A stretch of DNA of 64,000 nt from the NCBI RefSeq assembly GCF_014356525.2, contig NC_052507.1:45016022-45080021 (forward strand), read 5' to 3'. The notes under the pieces were generated by a model. That model was not told the DNA's origin and did not search any database. It saw only the letters and a list, made by a program, of their open reading frames with translations. Shown piece by piece: positions 34,506 to 45,653 of the stretch. The stretch comes from Nilaparvata lugens (taxonomy: Eukaryota; Arthropoda; Insecta; Hemiptera; Delphacidae). The first letter of the stretch is position 1; the number at the start of each line of letters is the position of its first letter. The position numbers and the translations under genes were made by a program.

Positions 34506-36480
34506 AAAGAAATGAGAGCCTTATGATCTCCAGGCAATCCAGATGAAGATGACATTCAGAACTATTGGAAAAAAGGAAATTTGTAATGAAAGGGATATAG
34601 GAAGTCAAAAGAGAAGAAAAGAAAAATGGTGATGTATAAGGGGTTGTACATCAAACGGCCCTGATGAAGTCCTCATGGAGCAATCCAAGACAGTTGGTGA
34701 ATTCGACAAGAAGGCGACATGCGGCTAGGCTGCAGACCATGCACTCTGGAGACCACAAACAGTCAAGCTCCTGGAAACGAACCTGGAATGCCTCACGTTC
34801 TGCAATGGGACCCAGACAATCGAGAAGAACATGCCATGAGGTCTCTGGTTTGCCGCAGGTCATACAGAAGGGCAAGTGAACTTTGCACCACTTGTGGAGC
34901 AAGTGACGGAAATTCCCATGCCCTGTAAGAAATTGAACACTGTAATGTGACCAGTCGTGGAAGCCAATAGTCATCCTGATCCTGACATCAGGGAAAAAAC
35001 AAAAGGTGGTTCGCCCGGTGAGGGAAGTTTCCCACTGCTGCTGCCAAGCATCCAATGAGTCACGATGTGCAATTTGCCAAACTTCCGGAGCTGCTCTGTA
35101 AGTCCTTACATGGAAAGAACAGAGGATAGAAGGGGGAAAGACTCCTGCAATTACTTGGAGAGATTTGATGCCGGTAGTACAGTAGGCTCGGGTAACTGAG
35201 CGGAGGCAATGGCACTGTGCTGCATTCATAAGCTTGAAGGATTGTGAACGGACGACATGAGACCATACTCTGGAGCCATAAGAAAGAATAGATTCCACAA
35301 TTCCGCGATAGATGACCCTGACAATGGAGCCCCGGAGTCCACAGTCTCAATGTACAACAGATGCAACCCGTGAGGAGGAAACAGCTCTTTCAGCTAGCCT
35401 AGCTACCTGTGGGTTGAAATCAAAATCCTCACCAATGTTGAATCCAAGGTAGGGGACAGGGTTGGCATAACAAAGAACTGAATTTTCGAAATGGACCTGG
35501 TGAGCACAAGAGGCTGCATTATGAAGGCTCATGATGAAACACTTCTTGACACTACAGCTGAGCTTGACAGTTGGGCACCACTGAGCGACAATCTCAAGAG
35601 TGAAGTTTGAACGCTGCACAACATCCACACATCTTCTTCCAGAGACAAGTAAGACGGGGTCATCAGCATTAGCAATACAGGAGATGACTTCACCAAAATC
35701 CATCCTAAGGAGGCTATCCAGAAGAACATTCCAAAATAGAGGGCCCAGAATAGAACCTTGAGGACAACCCTTTGGTACTGGGCAATCAACCTGTAGACTA
35801 CCATATCTTAGGAAGGAGGAGCAACCATTGAAATAGCTGCGGATCAGCTGAAGAATATTGACCAGGACTCCAAAGTGCCAGAGGCCATCAAGAAGTGCTG
35901 GCCACCAAGCATTATCAAATGCTCCCTTGATGTCAAGGAAGATCCCAAGAACCTTGTCATTTCCTAGATAACCAACACGATGAACAAGCTCACTGACAGC
36001 ATCAATAGTGCCAAGACCCTGATCAAACCCAAATTGGGAGGGGTGAAGTCCACCAGCTAAGGCAATTGATGATTGAACAGATGATTCAATGGATCCATAA
36101 GAAGCTTACCAAGATCAAACAAGAGAGTGATTGGGCGGAATGAACTGACCAGAGATGAGACATGGTCTCCTGATTTGGGGATCAATCTTATATCACCAAC
36201 CTTCCATTGGTCGGGGAACATGCCTCTATGCAAGCAGATGTTGAGAATTTGATGCACTTCATCTCAAATTCGAGGACATGAGCGCTTCAAAAGCTCACAG
36301 GATATGTCATCAGGCCCAGGAGATTTGCCACAAGTCGAGAGACGGCACCATCCATCAGGTTCGCATCCCAGGCACCAACTGTCGGAGAACAACCCTCTTT
36401 GGAATCGAAACACAAATGCATTGCAAGATGAGATGCAACCTCTCCATCCACTGTATCAGCTGGCAACAAGACATCATGGA
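34506..36480 (-). pseudogene. R1-like non-LTR retrotransposon, reverse transcriptase to carboxy end
   Basis: Read on the minus strand from 36480. There is an amino-terminal RT region with PGPDDISCELLKR, then FPDQWKVGDIRLIPKSGD and SFRPITLL at 36257-36057. Next come the block with DIKGAFDNAWWPALLDGL, GCPQGSILGPLFWN, and a degenerate active site ANADD in place of the usual YADD. A carboxy-terminal knuckle CMTCGKPETSWHVLLDC lies near 34830-34880. The coding sequence is interrupted by several frameshifts and stops, and the endonuclease is missing. The motifs resemble R1-clade elements, which often use sequence-specific sites. Clade assignment is by motif style only. Confidence 0.82.
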
Positions 36481-36749
36481 AGGCATCAATGGTGTTATCT
36501 ATTCTGTATTAAACAACCCTAACTATGAAACATTACTCCCGAATATTAAGCCCATGCTTTATAAATCACCAGTAACGTGTGACCCTTCTCCTGATGATTC
36601 GTCAACTAACCGATAAGGATTGAGATACACATGCAAATTCAGAACTTCCGGCAGCAAGGTGGCCTGAGACTTGAACTCAAATAACATTGTACAAAAATTT
36701 AACACACATCAACTTCCATTAATCAAACAAATGATGGCACACTGCACAC

Positions 36750-38447
36750 AAACATTGATTATATATGGAACTAACTTTCAATATTATACACATTAATATA
36801 CATGAATATTCAACTATATGAAAAGAAAATCTCAATTGACAATATATTTATTTGTGAATCAACATTGAACTACTTCAAAAGCTGCAATAAAAATCAAAGA
36901 AGAAAAAAAACTTTATAAGTACATTATGACTCATAACTATATAGTCAGAAAAAAAAAAAACAATAAAACAGTTAATCCATCAAAAAGTAACTATATAACT
37001 CTTAACTATCGATTATATGTATCTTGGGTTGTGCTACCGTTACAGCAGATAATTTACACACATACAACTTGATGCCTAAATATGCACAGAACAAAGTTAA
37101 AAACCCTAACCAGCCAAATAATATATAAAAAACAAAACTAGAGGAATTTACAACATCTCCCAAGAATTTGGAAGATCTACTTTGTGAAATATATCTGACG
37201 ATATTATGTCTTGAACTGTAAATTCCGGAATCTTTATATCTATATCAGTTTTTAAAATTTCGCTAAAATTAACAAAATTAGGATTGAAATGCGGTTGCAA
37301 AACATCAATTTTTAACGAATTAAACTTAACCCAATGTAAAGGTAAGTAATGGAGAACCTGAGGTTGTTTATCAACATTTGCGTCACACGGAAAAGTTTTT
37401 CTCACCATTATTCTCCCGCCGACCGAAATCTTGCAATGACAGGGTAAAACCACATACATTGCTCCCGGAATAGGTTGAAGATGATGAAATGAACCTCCCT
37501 CGCAAGTGACTGTAGTGTTGGCCTGTATATTCGCGACGATATACTCCGAAGGCGAAAATCGACGATCTCCAACTCCTGCTTAGCTGGACGACAGCTTAAA
37601 CTGCAATATTGTTGGATGTCCTTCAGCTCTGTCGCCGCAAACAAGTGATGCATACACCTTGATGACATATGTCCTCCATGCACCAGCCACGGAAGATAGC
37701 ATAAGAAATCGTCCTGTGCCCGACAAGAAGAGAGATGATCTCCTGAGATGACCTGAATCTCACCGTCCTCCTGTCTCTGCGCCAAAACGAAATCCTGCTG
37801 CTGAAGCTGACAAATCTGACCGTCGAAATACATATGTGTCCTCACATACTTGTGCAATTGAAACTGTCCGCCGATGCTGACCAACGGTACTTTTAAGCTA
37901 AGCACCATGGAGTTCTCCTTCATCACGCAAGTCATAAGTGGAAGATCAAAATATCGCTGCAAATCCGATAGAGGTATAGCTAACTGGTGTCCTTTCGACT
38001 TATATCCTTTTCCAATCTGAAGAGATCTGAACGTAATAAATTGGGGTGTACCAGCAAAAAGGGTAAAAGCTTTTTATCACAGCGTTCCTTCGCAGTATTT
38101 ATGAATTCCTGCCGTGATAAAAATTTACATGTGAGTAGAGGTGAAAAATGTAAGTTAATAACTGGTTTGTGAACAGTGTTTCTCCTCCAATACATTCTGT
38201 TGTACGAATAATCTCATACTGTCTGTTAATTTGCTATACGCATCGTGAAATTGCTGAGAAAAATTCCAGCAAACTGCCTCAAGTTGCGAGAAATCCGAAT
38301 TAAATCTTTGTGGTTGTCTGCAACCAACCCTGGAATGCGTTGAGGTGATCTGCTACATGTTTTTCGTTGAATTCCAGCTTATGAAGTTCACCATCCGTCG
38401 CTACTGCGCAGCAAAAATGAAGAAAATCGCCGACAACATCGATAGCA
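36750..38447 (-). pseudogene. env: errantivirus-like env, truncated copy 3
   Basis: The minus strand matches env of copies 1 and 2, from the hydrophobic segment after the cleavage site through the ectodomain to near the transmembrane region, plus the 3' untranslated region down to about 36750. Frameshifts break it at several places (near 38190, 37970, 37560 and 37150). The signal peptide and everything before the cleavage site are absent; the sequence switches at about 38447 to unrelated DNA. No LTR lies beside it. Confidence 0.85.
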
Positions 38448-39050
38448 CTGGTTGATAAGGGCCACAGCAAGTGAAGGATTGAAAACAAGGATGCAAGACC
38501 ATTGATAATCCAAAGAAATAGGGGCAAAGACATGCTCACCAGCAGAGCTGACTACTTGACCACGAAAGCATTAGGGCTCCTGAACAAGGGGCACATCAAG
38601 CTGCAAGTCCTGCAGCACCTGTGGTCAAGCTGGAAGAAGCCTTTGCTGCATAGGAAGCAACATTGGCTGAAACAGTGGCAACTTTGTTCTCAACTGTGGT
38701 GACTTGACCTTCAACTTGAGTTACAGATTGGAGAACAGAAGAGGTCAAACCCTGCAGCCCCACTAGCTGCTTCTGAACAATACTGTAATCTCATCAGCTG
38801 AAATTACCACTACCAGAGCAACTGACAACTTACCGAGAAGGAAGGTGGAAAGTTCATGCTGGTTTAACCATTAGGAGTTGCAATAGTTGAAAGGAAAAAA
38901 ACAAACACTATGATATGAAGACAAGTAAAAAGGATAATTGAAGGACAATAACAGTGGAAGACAATAAGTACAAGGACAAACAGCAATTGTCACTGTGAAG
39001 TGACAAGTTCACCAATATTGAATTTTCAAGAATGAAAATACTAATGTAAT
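38448..39050 (-). other. possible coiled-coil coding remnant
   Basis: On the minus strand at about 38615-38790 one frame reads as a heptad-like segment (QVEGQVTTVENKVATVSANV). It could be a piece of a retroelement Gag or ORF1. The rest shows no supported frame. Confidence 0.25.
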
Positions 39051-39059
39051 AAGATAAGT

Positions 39060-39610
39060 TTAATTCCAAGAGATTGTCGGAAAAAAACTCCAAGTCCCCA
39101 AAGTGAGTGGGAAGATTTCAACTTTGGTGTGGCAAATTCAGGACCTATGATGGAGTGGGACCTCAAATTTTGGGTGGGAATCGATCAGAAAGAGAGGAGT
39201 AAGTTTTAGGGTGGGGGGGTGAATTTTTCCAAGAATGGGGGGGTACACCCATGAATGGGTGATTTTCTAGGGGGGGGGGTGTTAAGTGGTGTCAGGTGGT
39301 AGACAATAGACAAACTGTTGTAGCTGATGTGTATAAGAAGGTTGAAAGTCCAATAGAAGACAGGTGTTAGGAGAAAATATTCCAAGTACTCAGAGTAAGA
39401 GAGAAATTTTTGGAGTTGCAAAACTCAAAAACCTATGGTGGGGTAGGACCTGAATTTAAGGGTGAGTGCCAAACAGAGAGAGAGGAATAGTTTTTAGGAG
39501 GGGAAAATTTTTCCCAAAATGGGGGGTACACCCCTGAGGGGGTGATATTCTAGGGGGGGTAAGTTGTCACACTAAATAGGGTTGGGGGGTAAGTACCCAA
39601 ACTAGGTATG
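39060..39610. repeat. diverged tandem duplication with G runs
   Basis: Two units of roughly 300 bp contain a G-rich block followed by GGTACACCC, then GGGTGAT-TTCTAGGGGGG, at about 39210-39290 and 39500-39600. Runs of seven to ten G could form quadruplexes. Confidence 0.65.
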
Positions 39611-39682
39611 GTAAAAGACAATGAATAGATGAGGAATGAAAATTTTATAAGTCCAGTTGAGTATCAAGGGAATTGTATCAAA

Positions 39683-40120
39683 GATTGATTGATTGATTGA
39701 TTGATTGAGTACTTTATTTATGTAGATTACAATATATACTGGCTTATACACTTGTATACAATAGCTTACAATACAGCAAAGTTATAGATGAATTTACATA
39801 ATATATACTAAGAAAATAACTATTGAACTGTATATGATATGAAAAAGCAATTTGTAATATAATAACTATAGATAATAATCATATTGTTATGCATCTACAT
39901 AAATTGGCGGAGCTTTGGACATATCAATGTCCATTCTTTGGGAAGAATATTAAAAATATCCTCCCCACTAACTCTCTACCAAAGAGAGAGATAGAATGAT
40001 GATACTGTATCAATGGAAGATACACATGTCAAGAGGGGGAACTGAGCAAAACATGACCATATAAGGCAGTAGTCTAGGCCAATGGGAAGCAAGTTCCAAT
40101 CCCCACTGTGTACAACAGAT
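39683..40120 (-). mobile_element. 3' tail of a LINE or SINE, antisense
   Basis: A (GATT)n run at 39683-39705 is followed by AGTACTTTATTTATGTAGAT and TGGCTTATACAC. Read on the minus strand this ends in AATAAAGTACT plus a simple-repeat tail, the form of a polymerised LINE/SINE 3' end. No coding part is visible upstream. Confidence 0.5.
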
Positions 40121-40544
40121 CTGAAAATAGAAATGACTCACCACTATAACTGCCAGTCACTTAAGGAAAAAAAAGATTGAAAATTTGAAAAATGCTGTAA
40201 ATTTTGAAAGGATAAAGTTACAGAGCTGGGAGAGGTGTCAAAATTTCAGTCTTGAAGATACGAATCCAGTGAAATGTTGATGGAGGTTCTGTGATGAACA
40301 CAGCAAAAGTTAGAAAATTTGGAAAGTGTAAGAATCTGGAGTGGATATAATAGTTAGCCAAAAGAAAAAAAATAATAACTGGAAAACCTGATAAGATAGA
40401 ACTATGAACATCAATTGGAGGACACACACAAGATGCACCTATGAGCCAAAATTTCAAGACTCAAAGCCAAAAAAAACCACAAGAATGACAGAAAAACCAG
40501 GAGCCACTATAAACACAACCTATCACAACCACTGCCCAAGTGCT

Positions 40545-40900
40545 ACTGCAGGCAGGCAGGCAGAAAGTGCAGGCAGGCAGAAAGTGCAGGCAGGCACAGC
40601 AGGCAGTGCGAAAGCATGGCACGCAGTGCTAAGGCACAGTCCCACAGGGCAAAAGCCCTGCATGCAGTGCGAAAGCACGGCTCCCCGCAGGGCAAAAGCC
40701 CAGTAGTGCGTGAGCTTGACTTCAGCAATGTGGAAACACTGCAGCCAGGTTGCTAGCTCGTCCAAACATTGTGTGCAAACATGACACATCGGTCAGTATG
40801 TGTCTGGATTGTTATCACACGGACGCACACCTTCACAGTGCAGCTCCTCGCAGGGTAGAAGCCCGGCCCGCAGTGCGAAAGCACAGCTCGCAGGTTGTAA
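40545..40900. repeat. tetraloop-hairpin minisatellite, block 2
   Basis: GCAGGCAGGCAGAAAGT units at 40545-40605 are followed by the same hairpin motifs as block 1: GGGCAAAAGCCC at 40647-40658 and 40690-40701, and GTGCGAAAGCAC at 40667-40678 and 40873-40884. The two blocks share longer text too (CAGCCAGNTTGCTAGCT near 33335 and 40742). Confidence 0.8.
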
Positions 40901-41400
40901 GCCCGGCTTTGTGTTATGTGTTACTCTTTATCCTGAAGTGCGTGAGCACGGCTCGTCCAGATGGGGGGGGGGGAAATCCTCATGCCTTGCTGTGTGCAAA
41001 CACAGCCCTGCAGCAGAGTGCAAGCTCTGATTCGTAGTGTAAAAGCAGGGGCCAGTTTTCCTGCAAGTCAGCAGATGTGGACACACCGCGACAGCTTGAG
41101 TAAGAACTCAGTTGGAGGTGCTTTTCACCTTTTATGTTTTTGTTTTCTGTGTTATGTGTTACCCTTTATCCTGCAGTGCATGAGCACGGCTTGTCTGGAC
41201 AGGGCAAAAATCCTTGTGCCTTGCTGTGTGCAAACACAGCCCTCCAGCAGAGCGCAAGCTCTGTTTCCTAGTGTAAAAGCAGGGGCCAGTTTTCCTGCAA
41301 GTCAGCGGATGTGGACACACCATGATTGCTTGAGTAAGAACTCAGTCGGAGGTGCTTTTAACCTTTTATGTTTTTGTGTTCTGTGTTCCTCTGTAAGTAG
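40900..41400. repeat. tandem repeat, about 237-bp unit
   Basis: GTTATGTGTTACYCTTTATC, GTGCAAACACAGCCCT and AAAAGCAGGGGCCAGTTTTC each recur about 236-238 bp apart, giving a little over two units. A short AAAGCTGCCCC tandem follows at about 41428-41500. Confidence 0.75.
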
Positions 41401-41499
41401 TGGGAAAGTGAGAGTACTGAAGAAAAGCTGCTCCAAAGCTGCCCCAAAGCTGGAGAAAAGCTGCCCCAAAGCTGCCCCCAAATCTGCCCTAAAGCTGAT

Positions 41500-41895
41500 T
41501 CTTGGTTCTAACCTTGCCCAATTCAATGTAATCTGACTAACTTAACCTAGCCATACCCCTAATCTCACAATAAATCTCAAATGAAGATCCCCATTCCCAC
41601 TTTTTTTGGAAAAAACTAGATCCAGCTTTTTTTATTTCTTGAATAACTAAGAAACCGTTAATTTTACAAAACAATTACAAGAATAACTTTCCCCAGTAAA
41701 TCCAATTACAAATCCATTGACACTTCATTTGTCAAGATTGAACAAAAAATAAGGATCTCATGAGAAAAGTAGATCATGATTTCTTGAATAACTAAGAAAC
41801 CAAGGATAACTTCTTCCAGTAAATCCATTTGTTAGGATTGAACAGAAAATAAGGATCAGTTCTCATCCATAATAAAAATAGATCATTCTATTTCC
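41500..41895. other. no gene seen
   Basis: AT-rich, with a diverged internal duplication (TTTCTTGAATAACTAAGAAACC at about 41636 and 41780). This is where the left terminal repeat of Polinton copy B might be, but I could not identify one. Confidence 0.4.
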
Positions 41896-41898
41896 AGA

Positions 41899-42158
41899 GT
41901 ATTGATAAATTTGGTCAATAATTGCATGATAGAAATAATAATGATATTAATGTTGATATTAAAAATTTGATTCAGAATTTTTTCTATGTTCTACAAATCA
42001 TACCATTAGCTGCACCCTATATTCCAAACATTAATCTCAATAATGAAAAAGAGTGGAAGTATATGACTGATTCAAACTTGATCCAACAATTCTCACTTTC
42101 TTCTGGAATCTCTTTTAAAGAATGGTATGAAAAAAATGTAATAAATATAGAAGAATAG
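41899..42158 (+). pseudogene. Polinton copy B small FGR-motif protein, paralogue 1
   Basis: The frame reads SIDKFGQ, a stop, then LHDRNNNDINVDIKNLIQNF and continues to TAG at 42156-42158. It aligns along its whole length with the intact protein at 53833-54114, including IPLAA and a carboxy-terminal W/Y/F-rich segment (FKEWYEKN). The initiating ATG has changed and the Arg-equivalent position is followed by a stop, so it is inactive. Function unknown. Confidence 0.65.
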
Positions 42159-42208
42159 ATTATCTCCCACCCCACCTAGATACCTCAACTTTGTATATTT
42201 AAAAAGGA

Positions 42209-43150
42209 ATGTCCACAAGAGAGAAACTTGCACATGAGCTACATGGTAGAGTCAGACGTAATTTCCTCACACGTCGCACTGAAATAAAAGGTTCAACAGA
42301 TTTATATCAAGCTGATATTGTTGACATGTCCAACTATAGCACATTAAATAAGAACTTTAGATACATACTAACTGTGATTAACTGTTTCAGTAAATTTGCA
42401 TTTGCAATACCAATGAAAACTAAAACTGGAAATGAGGTGGCAGCAGCATTGAAACCAATACTCAAGAAACATAATATTATCAATTTTCAAACTGATGCAG
42501 GTAAAGAGTTCTACAACACAACTGTTCAGAATCTCTTCAAAACATATAAGATCAACCATTACAGTACATATAGTGATAAGAAAGCTGCTATTTGTGAACG
42601 TTTCAACAGAACTCTTAAAGAGAATATGTTCTGTGAATTCACTATACAGGGTAATCATAAATGGTTGGAACTATTACCAAAACTTATCTCAAAATATAAC
42701 AACACCACACATCATAGCATTAATATGAATCCAATTGATGTTAATAAAGAAAATGAAAAATATGTACTAATGATTTAGATAAAAGTGCACAACGTAAAAT
42801 TGGCAATCAAAGTAAACCAAAATATAGAATTGGTGATAAGGTACACATTAGTCGATACAAATCAATATTTGAGAAAGGTTATCTCCCAAACTGGACAAAT
42901 GAGATTTTCACCATACAAAATGTTCTCCCCACTATACCCTTTACTTATAGATTAAAAGATATGAACAATGAAATCATCAAGGGTACATTCTATGAATATG
43001 AAATGAATAAAACAAAATATCCAGATATATTCCTCATTGAAAAAGTATTAAAAAGAAAGGGTAGTAAATTGTATGTTAAATGGCTTGGATTCGATAAATC
43101 TTATAATTCATGGGTTGAAGGTGATGATTTAAGTAATATAATAAAAAATA
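42209..43150 (+). pseudogene. Polinton copy B integrase (DDE type) with chromodomain
   Basis: From ATG 42209 there is a retroviral-type integrase core: first Asp in YQADIVDMSNYS, second in NFQTDAGKEFYN, and the Glu in ICERFNRTLKENM, with DD35E-like spacing. A frameshift near 42765 moves the rest into another frame: a basic region (PKYRIGDKVHISRYKSIF) and then a chromodomain-like segment with KWLGFDKSYNSWVEGDDL at about 43078-43130. The enzyme would join the linear element to host DNA and the chromodomain may steer it to chromatin marks. The second frame runs on into the ATPase without a stop. Confidence 0.85.
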
Positions 43151-43152
43151 TG

Positions 43153-43845
43153 CTGAAATTGAAACAACATCAATCAAAATCACCTGTCATCAATTTTGAT
43201 AAATTCCTCACTAAGAAGAATATCAATTATCACAGACACAGCGAACTTTTACCAAATTCCATAAGATGTATTGTTTGTGGTCCAAGTAATTCTGGGAAAA
43301 CAAATACAGTATTCAATTTACTATTTGCACAGAATGGTGTCAAGTTTTCAAACTTATATGTATTCACCAAATCACATCAACAAGATAAATACCAACTTCT
43401 AAAGCAGATTATGATACAAATACCTGAAATTGACTTCAACATGTATCAAGATAATGATGAAATACCACACCCAAATGATGCACACCCAAATTCAGTTATG
43501 ATTTTTGATGATATTTGTATGGAAAATCAACAGAATATCCGCAACTATTTCAGTATGGGTAGACATAATGATATTGATTGTTTCTATATTTCTCAAACTT
43601 ATTCCAGTATACCCAAGCAGTTAATTCGTGATAACACAAACTTGATTGTTCTATTTAAACAAGATAATCATAATTTAACACACATATATTTTGATCATAT
43701 TTATCCTGATATGAATAAGAGAGAATTTGAAGAAATGTGTGCTCAAGCTTGGAAAAAAAATAATAACACATTTCTAGTTATAAACAAAGAGTGTACTAGA
43801 AGTAATGGTAGATATAGATTTAGTTTTGATAAATTTATACAGTAA
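43153..43845 (+). CDS. Polinton copy B packaging ATPase (FtsK/HerA type)
   Basis: The Walker A motif GPSNSGKT is near 43282 and Walker B SVMIFDDICMEN near 43492. A sensor-like segment (DCFYISQTYSSIPKQLIRDN) follows, and the carboxy end is regular to TAA at 43843-43845. This fits the Polinton/adintovirus genome-packaging ATPase of about 200-250 residues. I take ATG 43153 as the nearest plausible start. The open frame actually extends upstream through the integrase chromodomain to at least 42778, with another ATG at 42961. No lesion is visible in the ATPase itself. Confidence 0.85.
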   Translation: MKLKQHQSKSPVINFDKFLTKKNINYHRHSELLPNSIRCIVCGPSNSGKTNTVFNLLFAQNGVKFSNLYVFTKSHQQDKYQLLKQIMIQIPEIDFNMYQDNDEIPHPNDAHPNSVMIFDDICMENQQNIRNYFSMGRHNDIDCFYISQTYSSIPKQLIRDNTNLIVLFKQDNHNLTHIYFDHIYPDMNKREFEEMCAQAWKKNNNTFLVINKECTRSNGRYRFSFDKFIQ

Positions 43846-43850
43846 TATAA

Positions 43851-44434
43851 AAATGTATAGGAAAGATTTGAAAGAGTTGAGTGCACTCAAGAAAAATATT
43901 AAACAACTCTGTGATTCAATACTCCAAAAGCACCATTAATTATCAGGTGATGTAGCAAGTGAGGAGGAAAACTTTCAAAAACAATTTAAACCTATTACAG
44001 AATAATTGAAACAACCTTTTCTAGAAACAACTATTAAAAAGGAAAAAGAAGAATTAAAACAAGAAAAAGAAGAAGAATTAGATGATGAAGAATTGGATGA
44101 TGAAGAATTAGAAGATGAAGAAGAAAATAGAGTAGATGATGATAATGATGGAGAAATATCAGTAGAAGAAGAATCAAATAAAGAACATAGTTATGAAATA
44201 TATTTGATACAAGTCTTCAAAGACTAAAATCATCTGCACGTAGGCGCAGTGTATCTACTTATATAGACAATTTCATGAGATCAACAAAAAGAGGTAATAT
44301 ATATGGTGTTCACTTCAACCCCGATATTGATGAGTGGCAAATTGGTGATAAAGTAGTAAAATTTGAAAATGATGATATTATAATTGATAACCAACATTCA
44401 TTTACTCTCACACATGGTCTATTGGAATTACTAT
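43851..44434 (+). pseudogene. Polinton copy B DUF8207-like protein, 5' part (before the retroelement)
   Basis: It starts a few bases after the ATPase stop with a coiled-coil-like segment (LKELSALKKNIKQL). There is a stop near 43937 and another near 44002, then an acidic Glu/Asp run at about 44040-44170. After a frameshift come GNIYGVHFNPDIDEWQIGDK and a segment ending at the retroelement border (LTHGLLELL). The domain after the acidic run resembles what I know as DUF8207 in insect Polinton genes; its function is not established to my knowledge. It is interrupted by the element at 44435-53380. Confidence 0.65.
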
Positions 44435-45185
44435 TGTAAGGGTGGGAAAATGAAAAACAAGAAATGATCGTACTGGTTTTTGATAATTAAAACAAAACAA
44501 TAAATTATTAGTACAAAATTAGAATTATAATTAGAAATTATGAAATAACAATAAATAGATGAATAATTCAAGGGCTACTCGCTTGGCTGCTAGTGAAGAT
44601 TAAATTTGTTGTGGTTATGGAAAATTTAAAACAATGACTCAGTAGTCACCTACCTTTATGATAATGGCCCCCAATTTGGCATCCACTGGTTGAACGCGAC
44701 GTTAATTATTAATGAAAAATAAAAAACTGATCTAATGAAGTGGGTTCAGATCCCCTCCTATTCAATAATACAATTCTCTTTAAACTGCCCGAACTGTGAC
44801 AGGAAAACTGTATTATAAAACAAGAACAAAATCTATCCCCTTCACCAGAACAGCCGGACTTTTACTCACAGTCCTATCGAACGAGCTCACACACACGAAA
44901 GTAAAATTTTGGGTATTAATATATAACTCAGTCAATGCCAAACATGAAGCCATTTCAAATACATATTTTTATCAGTCGCACAAGCGAGCACGTTTGTTAT
45001 GAAAAACAAAAGAGAAGCTACAATAATTTGATAACAAGTGAAATAAACAATCTTTCTGTCGATGACAAAACTGTTCAAAGACAAAAACACTGTTCATTAA
45101 ACTTTCGTAAATTAAAACTCTAAAATCCTGATCAATATGAGATAAATATATGATTCATATATATGTCCCATATGACCAGGTGACA
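44435..45185 (-). repeat. 3' LTR of copy 2
   Basis: 751 bp, nearly identical to the 5' LTR at 52629-53380. It is preceded on the minus strand by the purine-rich GCGGGATGGGTGATG. Confidence 0.92.
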
Positions 45186-45653
45186 CATCACCCATCCCGC
45201 TGAAAGACTCGTCCCTGAGTCTGTAGTCAAGAGGGGAACAAAAAAAAATAAATAATGATTAAACAAAATAATATACTCCGGAAACAAACGTGTGCCTGAT
45301 TGACTTGATAATGCTACTATACATTGAAATCAAACTTTTACATAGAAAGGTAGGCTACTCAAACTAAATTACAAACATTCAAATCAAATTCAAAATGAAA
45401 CTATGCTGCACAATAACATTGATTATATATGGAACTAACTTTCAATATTATACATGAATATTCAACTTATTATGAAAAGAAAATCTCAATTGACAATATA
45501 TTTATTTGTGAATCAACATTGAACTACTTCAAAAGCTGCAATAAAAATCAAAGAAGAAAAAAAACTTTATAAGTACATTATGACTCATAACTATATAGTC
45601 AAGAAAAAAAAACAATAAAACAGTTAATCCATCAAAAAGTAACTATATAACTC
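45186..45653 (-). other. env 3' untranslated region of copy 2
   Basis: AT-rich and collinear with 24942-25421 in copy 1 and with about 36750-37010 in copy 3. Confidence 0.6.

Noticed and set aside
40404..41536. Overlapping frames on both strands
   Set aside because: Same minisatellite and the 237-bp tandem repeat produce them.
44796..45123. Short open frames inside the LTRs, repeated at 52991-53318
   Set aside because: They lie within LTR sequence on the strand opposite to the element's genes and match no protein.
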